In this document: positions 41,101 to 53,502 of the stretch, one piece after another | Layout of the letters: the number at the start of each line of letters is the position of its first letter | Position numbering within the stretch: the first letter of the stretch is position 1 | NCBI GenBank assembly: GCA_036924085.1 | Contig: JAVGWX010000007.1 | Coordinates: forward strand, 35,116,953-35,180,952 | Reading direction: 5' to 3' | Length of the DNA stretch: 64,000 nt | From: Ariolimax columbianus | Lineage: Eukaryota; Mollusca; Gastropoda; Stylommatophora; Arionidae | Position numbers and translations under genes: made by a program | The notes under the pieces: model-generated | Seen by the model: the letters and a program-made list of their open reading frames with translations, nothing else | Told to the model about the DNA's origin: nothing | The model's database searches: none

Positions 41101-42380
41101 GTAGCAGAGTCCAGGTTTTCACTGGGGTTTTTCTATCTAGAATGTTAACACATGTATCAACATCATTCACGACCACACACAGCAAATATCATATCAAAAG
41201 GCAGGTAAAAGATTTATTACGTGAATATCAACAAAACCAACATTTAGCAAACAGAACAGCAAAATCAATATTATTAATGAACATGCACAATATTTATATC
41301 TTCGCGAAGGTTGTAAGCAAAAGCTATTGAATCTTGCCACCAACGAATCTAACCCAGTTCTAGCCGCAACTCCCCTCATCTGCACCATCAACACACTCAA
41401 AAAACACTCTTCACAACCGATTATGTCCATTCACTCACACTAAGATCCCCTCGGGTGATCTTGACATTATATTTTCAATCTATTCAACGTATACTCACAT
41501 GTGATCACACACTCAATCGATCTGTGTTTACACACACTCTGGAACATACATGGTTCCCTCGGTGTCCTTCACACACCTCACACACATCCAGATCTATCCT
41601 AGGCGATCTGTACACTCGTGTAACCATTCAGAACATACATCGTTCACAAAGTGTCCTGCACGTATAACACACATTCAGATCTCTTCTAGACACAGGGCGC
41701 CCGACACACACATTATAGAGCGACTGGCCAAGACTCAAAGGCGTATGCTGGTTCAGCCACTCTAAAATTCATGTTATCTTTCTAACGTTCGTAAAATAGC
41801 CTATCAATCGCTCTTCTATAAAGTCGGCGTGCTAAATAGACCCCTAGCTAAATTCTCTCTCTCTCTCTCTCCCTCTCTATCTCTCTCGCTCTCTCTCTCT
41901 CTCTCTCAATGGTCAGTCTGCTTGAGTTTTAATTTTTTAATTGTATGTGTCTGCCTCACAAGTTTATACTGGCGGAGACGCGTCTATTCCATCCTAGACC
42001 GTAGTCTCAAGCAATATCAGAGCTGTCCAAAGGCCCTCTGTGGGATGTCTGACCCAGCCATCTTCTAGTTTGGCTATACCTCCATTTAGTTGTTATTGGC
42101 ACGAATCACTCTGAATTCCTGTCACTAAAAATGTCGCAACAAGACCCGCTGGCCTCTATCTGTCACTAACCTCCCACTACTCAAATCGGAACGCCAAAAT
42201 GGTCAGCTCCTACCCCATCCCTGTTTTACTTTGTCGACTTAGTGTCAAGACGGTGAGTGACCTTTGCGTGGTGTCGAGACGGAGAGTGACCTTGGCACAC
42301 AATAAGGTACATTTGTTCTAAGAGTCGCCGACCACATCCCCACTGCCCTAAACACTCATGCTCCGGCTGAAACTGTTACA
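41101..42380 (-). mobile_element. LTR-like repeat B (solo)
   Basis: On the minus strand it starts TGTAACAGTTTCAGCCGGAG (42380) and ends GGACTCTGCTACA (41101), matching both ends of repeat A. Shared interior blocks include AGCGATTGATAG and GTCGTGAATGATGTTGAT. It is about 300 bp longer than A. No gag/pol or primer site is adjacent and no target duplication is seen. A CT/AG microsatellite lies inside (about 41855-41906). Confidence 0.6.
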
Positions 42381-42393
42381 GGGAGAGAGAGAA

Positions 42394-42434
<41 letters not shown>
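42381..42434. repeat. (AG)n microsatellite
   Basis: A GA run with a few interruptions, abutting the end of LTR-like repeat B. Confidence 0.95.
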
Positions 42435-42437
<3 letters not shown>

Positions 42438-43372
42438 CTATAAGTAACAATATGAACTTATGTCTCGTGACTGAAGACGTAATTTTTAGAGCGCACAGCG
42501 TGCTCACCGTTCTCAAGTTTTGTTTCACCTGACCTTCACCTTTGACTAGTATTGCTTTCACAGGCATGGAAGTTAGTACGTTTCTTCTACAAACAGAAAA
42601 CAACATTGTATAGTTTCATCTTGTTTATTTTAACAAATATTTTAAAAATATACTCTTCCGGCACAAACAAACTGATAACTTGTTGCAATAATAGCCTCAA
42701 CAACTTGGACGTCTGTGTGGCAAAGTAAACAGATGACATCAGCAACATGAATAACGTTGGTAAAACACACGTCACTTTATGCTTTTGATTAAAACCTATA
42801 ACACAACGACACAAAGACTTTTTTTTCAATCTACACACATATAAAAAAGACTCGAACTTCATATCCTGTACGCTATGGAATTACATCCGGATCAATATTG
42901 TGCCGTGTGAACTAGTACATGACTGGCAAACAAAATATTATTGATTATCGATTAGATACGACACGAACGATTTGTAAAAACCAACCGCCCTCTCTCCCGC
43001 AGCGCCCCCCCCCCCCCCCCCCACCTCCATTTCCAGTATACAAAATTCACTAACCGAGTGTATAATATAAGTCGTACACCATTTGTGTGTCTGTGTCTGG
43101 GAAATTACTTTGTCTTGTATACATAATGCACTTTTAAATGTACAAGCCGATCCTTAGAGGGGTCGAAGTTAACAATAGGGTATTTAAGTGTACATGTGTA
43201 TAAGTGTATGTAGCTAGGCGTGTGTAAGTGTGTGTAGATGTTTAATCTGGTACATATAGTATGTATTTATGTATGTATGTATGTATATATACGCTTTGAT
43301 ACGGGCTTCCTATATGAGACACAGATGCCGAAATACAAACGCTTCTAAGCATTGATTAATATACGTCATATG
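42435..43372. other. Unassigned DNA
   Basis: It includes a C run at 43003-43021 and a short TATG/TATA repeat near 43262-43290. No gene is recognised. Confidence 0.5.
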
Positions 43373-43735
43373 TCGCCTAAAAAGTCTCAGCAACCTGCAA
43401 CGGCCAGCGATCCATAGATGACCACTAGCATCAGGGCCAGCTTAGAGCTGCCAAGACCCTTCTACACCTCCACGCGGTGTTCCTGGACAACAGGCTGCAA
43501 CAGAGCAGGTTGGCTAAGTAGAAGGGATCGAAGAGGGAAGGTTAAACTGGTACTTAAAAATGCCTGCTGAAGTCGGATGTGTCTGACTGAAAGGTGCAAA
43601 TATCAAAGCCAAGCTGTAAACTATGATACAACGAAGTCCTTTTCTCCGAAAAACATCCTGCTGCTTGTAAAGTCTGTTTCAGGACTTGGTTGCGGGAGAT
43701 TGAGAACGAACAAAAAAGAAGATATCGCCTAAAAA
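43373..43735 (+). mobile_element. GAA-type SINE, long form
   Basis: The insert 43384-43724 is flanked by TCGCCTAAAAA (43373-43383 and 43725-43735). It carries GGGCCAGC, CCTCCACGCGGTG, the core CTGCTGAAGTCGGATGTGTC, and the end GGGAGATTGAGAACGAAC followed by an A-rich tail. Its start differs from the other long copies. Confidence 0.88.
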
Positions 43736-43974
43736 CAATGGTCCAGTGTGGAAAGTGGCGTGCCTCCGCCAGTAGGATACAAAGAGACAAAGCTTTAACA
43801 AACAAACAAAAAAGCACCACACCAAAAAAGTTTTCACAAGGATAGCACGGAGCGAAAATAGGAAAATAAGAAGAAAAAGTATGGTTAGATGAATCACTCA
43901 AAGTCTTTATGTAAGCTTTTATTTCAATTCAATATATTCCATTCTCGTCTTAAATGCTCAGAGTCTATTTCAAA
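43736..43974. other. Unassigned DNA
   Basis: Nothing recognised before the satellite array. Confidence 0.45.
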
Positions 43975-45735
43975 ACAGATGTGTGGGATAGAAGGTGATA
44001 ACAACCAAAACAGATGGGGGACAGAAGGTGATAACAACCAAAACATTTGTGTGGGACAGAAGGTGATAACAACCAAAACATTTGTGTGGGACAGAAGGTG
44101 ATAACAACCAAAACATTTGTGTGGGACAGAAGGTGATAACAACCAAAACAGATGAGGGACAGAAGGTGATAACAACCAAAACATTTGTGTGGGACAGAAG
44201 GTGATAACAACCAAAACAGATGAGGGACAGAAGGTGATAACAACCAAAACATTTGTGTGGGACAGAAGATGATAACCAAAACAGATGAGGGACAGAAGGT
44301 GATAACAACCAAAACATATGTGTGGGACAGAAGGTGATAACAACCAAAACAGATGAGGGACAGAAGGTGATAACAACCAAAACATATGTGTGGGACAGAA
44401 GGTGAAAACAATCAAAACAGATGGAGGACAGAAGGTGATAACAACCAAAACATTTGTGTGGGACAGAAGGTGATAACAACCAAAACAGATGAGGGACAGA
44501 AGGTGATAACAACCAAAACATATGTGTGGGACAGACGGTGATAACAACCAAAACAGATGAGGGACAGAAGGTGATCACAACCAAAACATTTGTGTGGGAC
44601 AGAAGGTGATAACAACCAAAACATATATGTGGGATAGAAGGGGATAACAACCAAAACATATGTGTAGGACAAAATGTGATAACAACCAAAACAGATGGGG
44701 GACAGAGGGTGATAACAACCAAAACAGATGTGTGGGATAGAAGGGGATAACAACCAAAACAGATGTGTGGAATAGAAGGTGATAACAACCAAAACAGATG
44801 GGCGGGACAGATGGTGATAACAACCAATACAGATGTGAGATACAAGGTGATAACAACATAAACAGATGTGTGAGATAGAAGGTGATAACAACCAAAACAG
44901 ATGTGTGGAATAGAAGGTGATAATAACCAAAACAGATGGGTGGGACAGATGGTGATAACAACCAATACAGATGTGAGATAGAAGGTGATAACAACCAAAA
45001 CAGATGTGTAGGGTAGAAGGTGATAACAACCAAAACATATGTGTGGGATAGAAGGTGATAACAACCAATACAGATGTGTGGGATAGAAGGTGATAACAAC
45101 CAAAACATATGTGTGGGACAGAAGGTGATAACAACCAAAACATTTGTGTGGGACAGAAGGTGATAACAACCAAAACAGATGTGTGGGACAGAAGGTGATA
45201 ACAACCAAAACATATGTGTGAGACAGAAGGTGATAACAACCAAAACAGATGGGGGACAGAAGGTGATAACAACCAAAACATTTGTGTGTGACAGAAGGTG
45301 ATAACAACCAAAACACATGAGGGACAGAAGGTGATAACAACCAAAACATATGTGTGGGATAGAAGGTGATAACAACCTAAACAGATGAGGGACAGAAGGT
45401 GATAACAACCAAAACATTTGTGTGGGACAGAAGGTGATAACAACCAAAACATATATGTGGGATAGAAGGGGATAACAACCAAAACATATGTGTAGGACAG
45501 AAGGTGATAACAACCAAAACAGATGGGGGACAGAGGGTGCTAACAACCAAAACAGATGTGTGAGATAGAAGGTGATAACAACCAATACAGATGTGTGGGA
45601 TAGAAGGTGATAACAACCAAAACAGATGTGTGGAATAGAAGGTGATAACAACCAAAACAGATGGGTGGGACAGAAGGTGATAACAACCAAAACATATGTG
45701 TGAGATAGAAGGTGAAATCAACCAAAACAGATGGA
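43975..45735. repeat. 33/35-bp satellite array (about 50 units)
   Basis: The unit is AGAAGGTGATAACAACCAAA plus ACATTTGTGTGGGAC (35 bp) or ACAGATGAGGGAC (33 bp). The two lengths often alternate as a 68-bp dimer, especially at 44100-44600. Blocks recur at larger scale: ACATATATGTGGGATAGAAG occurs at about 44620 and 45450 with the same neighbours, about 830 bp apart. Long minus-strand frames (up to 459 codons) are by-products of the lack of stops in the unit. Confidence 0.95.
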
Positions 45736-46645
45736 AATTTGAAAAATAAGGTGGAGATGGATAGGACATGCTCTCGGAATTAAGTTGGACATCATAACCA
45801 GATTAGCGCTGAATGAACCTCACAGGTAAAGAGACGAGGAAGGAAGGCCAAGAGACACACCTGGTGGCGAAAGGTCGAGGAGAAAGTCTTCTTCTTCCTG
45901 GTTCGTCTTCAGGCCTCAACTTCAATGACTCTATCGAAGGCAGCAGTCGACTTAAGGCTCGGTTAACTTCCGAACAGCTTTTCGTGGAAAGACACTGGCT
46001 GGTGCCAATTGCTACTTCTTCTGTGGATAAGAGTGGGCAGGGCTGCAAAATGTGTTCTGCTGTCATGGAGGCTGTGTCACAGGTACAAAGGTCCGTAGTG
46101 CCAATCTTGAACTTATTGTACAAATGACATCTCAGTCTGTTGTGTTCTTTGCGTAGCCGGAGAATGATCACCAGGTCTCGCCTGGAGAGTTGGGGCATGG
46201 CTTCATTTACCATGTGGCCAGGGTAGTCTTTTTTCCATTTTGCACTTTTTATTTTCCTTGATGGCTGCTTTTGTCTCATATGTGATTTCTGTATCACTCT
46301 GCTGCGGCATTCCTCCGTCTCTGACGAGTCTGCACGCCTGCTCGTTGCCCGGAATGTTTCAGTGGACTGTTATCCATTGGAAAATGCTTTTTTTTTTTTT
46401 TTTTTTTTTTTAATTTTTTTTTTAAGCAACAGGCGTTTGAGCGAGTCTGCCAGATTGTCGAGTTTGTGTTTGTGCTGGTTTTTTAAAGCCGTTAACACTT
46501 AGAGGGCATCTGTGAGAAGAGGAGGAAGTCATTTCAATCGGGGTCTCGTGGGCGGAACTAACAAAAGGCGGCACAGAATAGCAACAGATGAGGAAAATCT
46601 TTTTGTTTCAATGGGAACCAGACACATAAATGATTATTTAAATCC
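45736..46645 (+). pseudogene. RTE-like LINE 3' end, split by an RNase H LINE
   Basis: The left piece, 45736-45790, encodes RWRWIGHALGIKLD. The right piece, about 46515-46645, carries TTTCAATCGGGGTCTCGTGG then GGCGGCACAGAATAGCAACA. Together they match 31845-32060. The minus-strand RNase H LINE occupies the middle. I could not find clear target duplications. Confidence 0.65.
45791..46514 (-). pseudogene. RNase H LINE 3' end inserted in the RTE-like LINE
   Basis: The minus frame 46297-45803 reads LSRRDLVIILRLRKEHNRLR then CHLYNKFKIGTTDLCTCDTA and TAEHILQPCPLL, the Cys-tail of RNase H LINEs. Upstream, ADSLKRLL and a degraded GNExA segment remain. A T run at 46388-46412 breaks the RNase H part. 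Confidence 0.75.
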
Positions 46646-47317
46646 TAACTGGTAGGGGAAATAACATCATTTTCATATCGGATGGAAATAACAGAATTCT
46701 TGGAATGAAAATATTTTCTCCTTTGTGTATTTCCAATGAAATGTATAGCAAGGTTTTTTTTAAATTTTGGAAGTGAAATGTTCTACAAGAAGCGGTACTT
46801 CAAAATGTATAACATTTCGCCTATGAGGAAAAATATGCGTTTGTCTCAACGAAGGGTATGGTTTGCGAGCAGATTTCATGAATTGTTTAGGTCGTAGGAG
46901 CGAAGGTTTCTGTTAGTGGTTAGTGAGTTTTATTTCTGTAAAATTATATTTCACTAAACATAATTCTTCCCAAGTAATGCACATTGTGCACAAGCTGATG
47001 ACACTTGCGCTTCAACACATGTATATCATATCCACATGTGTTAACACACCATAGATGTCATTTTACCGCCAAATATGAGTTTCCATTCCTCACCTTCTAG
47101 TGCCAAGTAGTGGAATATAAATGTTAAAATACAGTGTCAGTGGTTTCATGTTGCTAAAATGCTTGTTCCTAAAACTTGCATAAGCCTAGACATGACTTAT
47201 TTTTTAGGACCTGCAGTAAATAGCAAATCTAGTGAAATGTTTTGTTTGGTATCTCAAGCAGAACGGACATAACAGGAAACAATTTTAAAATACCGTAGTG
47301 CTCGCCCTTGTTGTGGC
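46646..47317. other. Unassigned DNA
   Basis: Nothing recognised. Confidence 0.5.
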
Positions 47318-47655
47318 ACTGCAGCTGTTGTAAAATGCCCACAATGAGTTAGATTATTCTTTGGTTAGGCCTTAAAATGACGTTAGGTGGCGGGTTGTCG
47401 TAGCTTTCCTCACATCCCGAGCATGCTGATGAAGGTGGACAGTGTTCCTCCAGGCGGTTGTGCTATGTTTGGTTTCATCTACTTGTCGCTTACTACTACG
47501 GGGATCACGTCGATCCCTCACCTTGCTAGCCAGGCTGCCATGTAAAAAGCCCGTTTCCAGAAAGGTCTACGAGGAAGCCAAGGTGAGGGTCGTGTACAGT
47601 ATTTTTTGCCTGAACCTGACTACCATGCCTGACCAGAAATTAGTAACCGTTACTA
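47318..47655 (-). mobile_element. 37-mer SINE-like element, copy with no expanded array
   Basis: It follows the same order as 30906-31780: AATGCCCACAATGAGTTAG, CTTTCCTCACATCCCGAGCA, GATCACGTCGATCCCTCACC, then GCCTGAACCTGACTACCATG and CCTGACCAGAAATTAG. It has only about one 37-bp unit. Confidence 0.8.
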
Positions 47656-48161
47656 AAGTACATAAGGGTTCTTACTGAACGTGCAAATGAGGGACAGAGT
47701 CAGAGTATGAAATGATTTTGAATCATTAAAATAATGCTTGTTTTTTGTACTGTACATTGATTTTACTTATCACATGTGAATAGTACAGAAAGTAGTTCGT
47801 GCATTGTGTTAGGTAATAACAAGTATGTGTGCTGAACTAACTGAATGACGGCTTTGTTTTGAGCAATATGGTATACATAGGTGTCTTGCTCAATTTAGGC
47901 TACAGATTATGTTATTTAAAAAATAACTGTAAAAAAAAGTATTGGTCAATTATGACTAAAATCATTCGTTAGAGCGCCGTAGAAAAATGGGACAGTAATA
48001 CAGTAATACCAGTAAACAATATGAAATACTTCGATTCATTTATAATACCAGGAACCACGTATCTGTGACTGTAGTTATTTCCAATTATTTATTTATTGTG
48101 CATGACTTGCATTCATACAGCCAGTCTTGTTCAACACAAATCAGAATTTGAGCATATTATA
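47656..48161. other. Unassigned DNA
   Basis: AT-rich. Nothing recognised. It ends at the TA that would be the mariner target. Confidence 0.45.
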
Positions 48162-48239
48162 CGCGGGACGTCAGAAGTAGATTTTGGCAGTAAATTGTGA
48201 ACCTTCCTGCCAATATCCGTAAATGTGTGTTTCCGTGCG

Positions 48240-49480
48240 ACAGATGGCAGTGGATGAGCAGTTTGACAAAATGTCGACTGTCATAGAAGTGCGTTATTGA
48301 ATTCCTCCATGCGGAAAAAGTTGCGCCAATTGACATTCATCGACGCTTGCTGAACGTCTACGGAGACCAAACAATGGATGTTAGCACAATGAGACGGTGG
48401 GTTGTACGTTTCAGAGGTGGCAAAAGTGACATCACGGACAAGCCACTTTCCGAATAGCTATGCACAGCTGTCACACCACGCAATGAAGAACGTCTCGATC
48501 AGCTCATCCGCGCAAATCGAAGGATTACGACCAAAGATCTGTCTACCCAGCCGGATATCGACTTACAGCCGGATATCGACTTACAGCCGGATATCGACTT
48601 ACAGCCGGATATTGACTTACAGGCAGATATCGACTTACATCCGGATATCGACTTACAGCCGGATATTGACTTACAGCCGGATATCGACTTACAGCCGGAT
48701 ATCGACTAACAGCCGGTTATCGACTTACAGCCAGATATCGACTTACAGTCGGATATCGACTTACAGCCGGATATTGACTTACAGGCAGATATCGACTTAC
48801 ATCCGGATATCGACTTACAGCCGGATATTGACTTACAGCCGGATATCGACTTACAGCCGGATATCGACTTATATGTGTTGGAAACGATGGTGGCAATATT
48901 GGAATATCAGAAAGTTTGTGCCAGGTGGGTCTCACGAATGCTCACACAGGAACAGAAAGAACATCGCATGTGTGTCCTGATCTCTTGAACCATTACAAGG
49001 ATGAAAGTATCAGTTTTTTGTGATAGGAAAGTAGTAATCCTTCTTGATTTCCTGGAATCTGGACATACCATCAACTCAGACCGTCACATTGCGCCCGCCG
49101 CTGACTAAGCTGAAGTCTCGAATTTTCAGGGGCAGGCCAGAGAAGAAGACACCATTAATCTTGCAACACGATAACATCAGGTCCCATACCAGTTTGAAGA
49201 TCGTTGAGCACATTGCTGGTCTTTGCTAGATTGTTCTACCACACCCACCTTATAGTTCGGGTTTGACGCGTTCTGGCTTCCATCTGTTCGGGCCAACATT
49301 TTTATAACAACAACAGCGCCATAGTAGCGGGAAAACAGTGGGTCACCTCTGTTGGTAAACATTTTGACTAGCTTGGCATGTATGCTCTTGTTAATCGTTG
49401 GAGAAAATGTATAGCCATGAGTGGTGACTATGTTAGAAAATAGTTCTTTGAAAGCAAGACATTTCACTATCAAAGGATGT
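48240..49480 (+). pseudogene. Mariner transposase, broken
   Basis: In order: an HTH region (IDIHRRLLNVYGDQTMDVST then MRRWVVRFRGGKSDI, about 48330-48430), RRITTKDLST (about 48525), an 18-bp repeat array, then LETMVAILEYQKVCARWV (about 48876), ILLDFLESGHTINSD (about 49040) and LQHDNIRSHTSLKIVEHIAG (about 49160). Near the end are HPPYS and a degraded HLFG. The segment holding the first catalytic Asp (GDETW) is deleted and there are stops and frameshifts, so it cannot act. Confidence 0.85.
48548..48871 (+). repeat. 18-bp in-frame repeat in the transposase (18 units)
   Basis: The unit CAGCCGGATATCGACTTA encodes QPDIDL in the transposase frame and recurs at exactly 18 bp. Units 4-9 and 13-18 share the same ordered variants (ATT, CAGGCAG, CATCCG, ATT), so a nine-unit, 162-bp block was duplicated. 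Unit 9 has a TAA in the transposase frame. Confidence 0.92.
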
Positions 49481-49554
49481 TATTGTGCTCTCGTTATCTG
49501 TTTTGGTTTTCATTGAATAAAATAAGAGGTATTACTTTCGGAGCACCCCTCGTA

Positions 49555-50172
49555 CTATTGTCTGTAGTTGCCAATTGTCGGATACTATTGTTTCTTGTTT
49601 CATGCCATACTTTTGTCAAAAAATTATCTCTAGTCATTTCAGAACTGTCCTCCAACATGCCTGAATAGCTTCAGTAGTTATGCCTTTCACACTCGGCCAC
49701 TTATTTCTAGGGCTGTTTTTTTTAAATTTTTTTTTTACAGCTGTTTCAATTTTTGTAATTAATTTTCAGGTTCCAGATGATGTGACTTCTTTTGGATAAA
49801 TACTGATTGTCCCTGAGTGGGTTGAAAAGTTCGTGAAAGTACTCTTACCATACCTGTTATCGGACAAATTCGTCAAATATTGGGGATCCAGTTGTATCGT
49901 TAATGATTTTGTATTGTTTGTATTTCAGCCACTATATTAGATTATCAAACATAGATAGATGGACCAGATCAGTTCATTTGCCATCTCCATAACAAAGTTC
50001 GACTGTAATCGATGTCTAGCCTACTTTTTCTCTTGATCTGATGAAGCAATCTGACAGTCATTCCAGTTCTTCTCCTGATGTTATCCAACCACTTTTAACC
50101 GCGTCTGCATCTTACGTGACTCCCTTTCACCTAACACTTTAGTATCGTCTTCGTCAACATGGTATTACTTGT
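49555..50172 (-). pseudogene. RTE-like LINE linker fragment (weak)
   Basis: The minus strand at about 49880-49750 reads YFHELFNPLRDNQYLSKRSH, resembling the linker between endonuclease and RT of RTE-like LINEs. The rest is too degraded to assign. Confidence 0.4.
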
Positions 50173-50545
50173 CATATGGTCAACAGGGATCAAGATGCTG
50201 AGCAGCGCATGAGCTGCAGTGGTCAGCGACCCATAGCTGAATGCTAGCGTCAGGGCCAGCGAACCAGAGCTGCCAAGACCCTTCTACACCTCCACGCGGT
50301 GATCCTGGATAACAGGTTGCAGCAGGGCAGACTGGCTAAGGAGAAGGGATCGAAGAGGGAATGCTAACCCGGTACTAAAAAAATGCTTGCTGAAGTCGGA
50401 TGTGTTGGACCGAAAGGTGCAAATATCGCAGTCAAGCTGTAAACTACAACACAACGTTCTCTGGACTACATTCTGCTACTTAAGCCCTTTCAGTATTTGG
50501 TAGTGGGAGATTGAGAATGAACGAAGCCAAGCCATATGGTCAACA
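50173..50545 (+). mobile_element. GAA-type SINE, long form
   Basis: The insert 50186-50532 is flanked by CATATGGTCAACA (50173-50185 and 50533-50545). It starts GGGATCAAGATGCTGAGC and ends GAGAATGAACGAAGCC. The GAA tail is almost absent. The body aligns with 60556-60918. Confidence 0.92.
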
Positions 50546-51600
50546 TATCTCACCTGTCTAACCCTTACAGCAGTTCCAGCAGAAGGGATGAGTAAACATA
50601 TCACGTGACCATTCTCATTATCAAATTCTGCTGTCTCTGTCTGAATGTCAGTATCTGTCGCATATTGTTTAAAATTGTATGACCAAACTAATCCTCTTTC
50701 TGATTTCTTTTTCATATCTGCCCTTTTCGGCTATTATATATTGCAGATGAGGTACACTTCTGCACCTGTCACACTATGAGATCTGCATAGGTGATTTCCT
50801 ATCTTTTTTTTGTCAAGAATCATAGTTCTCTCATTGTTGATGTCTAATCCATACTCTTGACTGATGTCTTTTATTTGTGATACCCTTCCCTGTAAATCTT
50901 GTTCAAAGTCTGTCAACAAAACCTTATCTCACGCGTATCTAATGTTCTTATTGTCATTCCCCGTACGACGAGTCCGGTCTTATCTGTTACCTTTTTGAAG
51001 ATCTGTTCAGTGTAGATGTGTAAATGGCAATGAGACAGTCAACATACTGTGTTATCCCACTTTAAACATCGATGCATGGGGTGCTTCTTCTTCTTCTTCT
51101 TCTTCTTCTTCTGCTTTAGTTCTCAAACCCCCGCTACCAAGCCCTGAACAGTGCTTTGCATGTAACAGGATGTAGTTCAGAAAACGGAATGCGTTGCGTT
51201 GCTAGTTTACAGCTTGACTATAATATTTGCACCTTTCGGTCCGACACATCCGTCTTCGGCAGGGCATGGGGTGCAATTCTTGCCATGTCGAACTGACGTC
51301 GTTTGTTCCCAGTACAGATAACCCAGTAATCTTGTGTGTTTACCGTCTTGGCCTAATTCTGTGAGACATTTAATTAATTTTTCGCGTTGTACTTTATCAA
51401 AAGCCTTCTTTGTGGTCTATGAATCATACACACATGTTCTTTAGTACTTCCATATAGGTGTGTCATCATTCTTTTAAAATAATGGCTTCTATTGTACTTT
51501 TGCAATGTCTGACACCCAATTGTTCTACCGGCACAACCTTGGCTTGTTTACGACTTCTTCTCTCATTTATGATCTTCATTACGCCACCAAAACAAAATCG
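50546..51600 (-). pseudogene. RTE-like LINE reverse transcriptase, interrupted by a SINE
   Basis: The minus strand reads HRKAFDKVQREKLIKCLTEF (about 51410-51350), then, across the SINE, KNCTPC, then LVVRGMTIRT near 50950, DFEQDLQGRVSQIKDISQEY (about 50915-50860) and GLDINNERTMIL. These are the RT palm and thumb. The catalytic FADD is lost and frames shift. Confidence 0.75.
51074..51274 (-). mobile_element. GAA-tailed SINE, short form
   Basis: The insert 51085-51263 is flanked by GCATGGGGTGC (51074-51084 and 51264-51274). On the minus strand it starts CCTGCCGAAGACGGATGTGT and ends in (GAA)9 or so. Confidence 0.92.
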
Positions 51601-52665
51601 TGATTTTGACAGAAAATATATGAATTAAAACATTAACAGGATCTCTCGAGACATGTGTTGTACAACGAGAGTTAAGCTCGACAATTTCTGAAGAAGATCA
51701 AGATGTCACGCCCTCTGAAAGCAACACCGAGCGTGTATTGACTCTTGGGATCTTGGTATTGTTGATAATTTACAAATAAAAGATGCTGGATTAGGATTAT
51801 ATGTTTCAGATACATGTGATCAAAGCTACGGTAATAGTGCAAATATGAATAACCATAAGGCTACTACTACCATAAGACTTCATTGCTCGTCTTTTATAAG
51901 GAAATCCTAGGACATTTTTTACCTCAGCAACATCTTGCTGCTATGCGATATGGCAAAAACCTGCACTGATGTGATTGTTTTTCTGTTAAATTGACAAATC
52001 TAACATTTATTGTCTGCTTCAATACAGCGATGGGCTATATTTTTCAAGTATGTTCGAAATATTTCAGTGAAATCACTCTATGAAACACGATGGGAAATGG
52101 GAATAATAATAATAATGTTTGCCTAGGCATCTGATTCCCATTGCGTCGGTCGATCGGCACCATGACCAGTCGGAACGGCGCTCTGTCAAACCTCGTCTAT
52201 ATCGCGGGGTTGGGTGGGGAGGGGAGTGTGTGTGGGGGGGGGGCGAGGTTGCTCTGTTGAAGTCACGTGTTTCGGGGACTGCGCTTCTATCCAGCTGGTT
52301 GGATACCCTTACCACTTTGAACTGCCTTGAGAAGGATCTGGTGAACTGTAAATATGAAAATGGCACGTAAAGTGTAGAGGCAGTGCGATATCAGGTAGGC
52401 GAAATCAATGATGCACTTTTTTAAGTTAAAGAACAAACAAAAGCTCGAAGGGAAGCAAACACTTAGGAACACAACTTCATTGCCTCAATTGCTTTTTGCT
52501 ACGGCATATTGTTTCTGATTGATTATATCAGCAAAGAATTACAAAATATCGCAGTGGATCTAGCAAATGTCATTAACAGCATGAAACCCCCCCCCCCCCC
52601 AATCAAACTTGTAAATGGTTGAAATCTTAGAAAGGGGGGGGGGGAGGGCAGTATTGAGAAAGTAA
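51601..52665. other. Unassigned DNA
   Basis: About 1 kb. It contains a G-rich patch near 52195-52245 and a C run near 52587-52600. Nothing else is recognised. Confidence 0.5.
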
Positions 52666-53502
52666 TGACATTATCCTCGGCGTCAGACAGGCAAATATGC
52701 CATAGAAGAGGAAGCCAACAATATTCTGTATGGGATCTGATCTATTGCGATGCTGTACCAATGAGGGCCTAGGTCTATGGTCAGTCCATCCCGCCATCAC
52801 ATAGCTTGGCGGCCCCGTAGACGTGTACAGGCATATGGCCACCAAAACGTTGATCTACGTGTTCATCTGTTATTAGTATGCGAACCATATGTCCAGCCCA
52901 GCGATGTTTGTGTAATAACACTGCTTCCACAACATCCCGAAACAAATTTTGATGAGGAATTTCGTCGTTTCGGATTTTATCCCGCATTGACATTTTTAGT
53001 ACCCACCGTTCCATTGGTCTCTGAGTGACTGAGCTTCTCAGCATTTGTTTTGTGCAAGTTCCACACTTCGCAGCGTTAAATCATGGCTGGATTGAAAGTG
53101 TGTCCTCTAGCCGTGGTGTCTTTCATCTCTCGGAGTTTTGGCTTAATGGAGTTGAAGAAATACCAAGCTGCTTTTCGTCGTCTAGAGATTTCGTGGTCGA
53201 TGTTGTGGTCTGGATAGATATAGGTTCGTCGATGGTGTCCTCTCCCAGCTTGATGTTCTGGGCAGTAAGGGTTTCTGGGTCATCGTGTTTTACGTTATTT
53301 ATCTTCAGACCAGCAGGCCCCATTTAGGTCGTCCAATGATTATTTGGCTTTCTCAAAGGCATGATTAATGAGCACGATGTCACCTGCAAATCGTAAATGG
53401 GTGAATCACTCGCCATCTATATTTACACCTTTGTCGATCCAATTATATTTGTAAATCTCTTCGAGAGCCACTGTAAATAGCTTTTGGAAGGGGGTGTCAT
53501 CC

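Larger units (their letters stand above)
48162..49552 (+). mobile_element. Mariner element, internally rearranged
   Basis: Probable ends are TA at 48160-48161 and 49553-49554. The right terminal repeat, reversed, is CGAGGGGTGCTCCGAAAGTA. The left end (CGCGGGACGTCAGAAGTAGA) is a weaker match. The transposase remnants inside are in plus orientation. Confidence 0.7.

Noticed and set aside
43003..43021. C and G homopolymer runs (also near 12366, 13152, 18636 and 52587) as regulatory or structural elements
   Set aside because: They are isolated homopolymers, prone to sequencing error, and have no consistent neighbours.
43970..45690. Very long minus-strand open frames (up to 459 codons) with CFGCYHLLS-type repeats
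   Set aside because: They exist because the 33/35-bp satellite unit has no stops. Several frames are open at once and the unit lengths shift between frames, so they are not genes.
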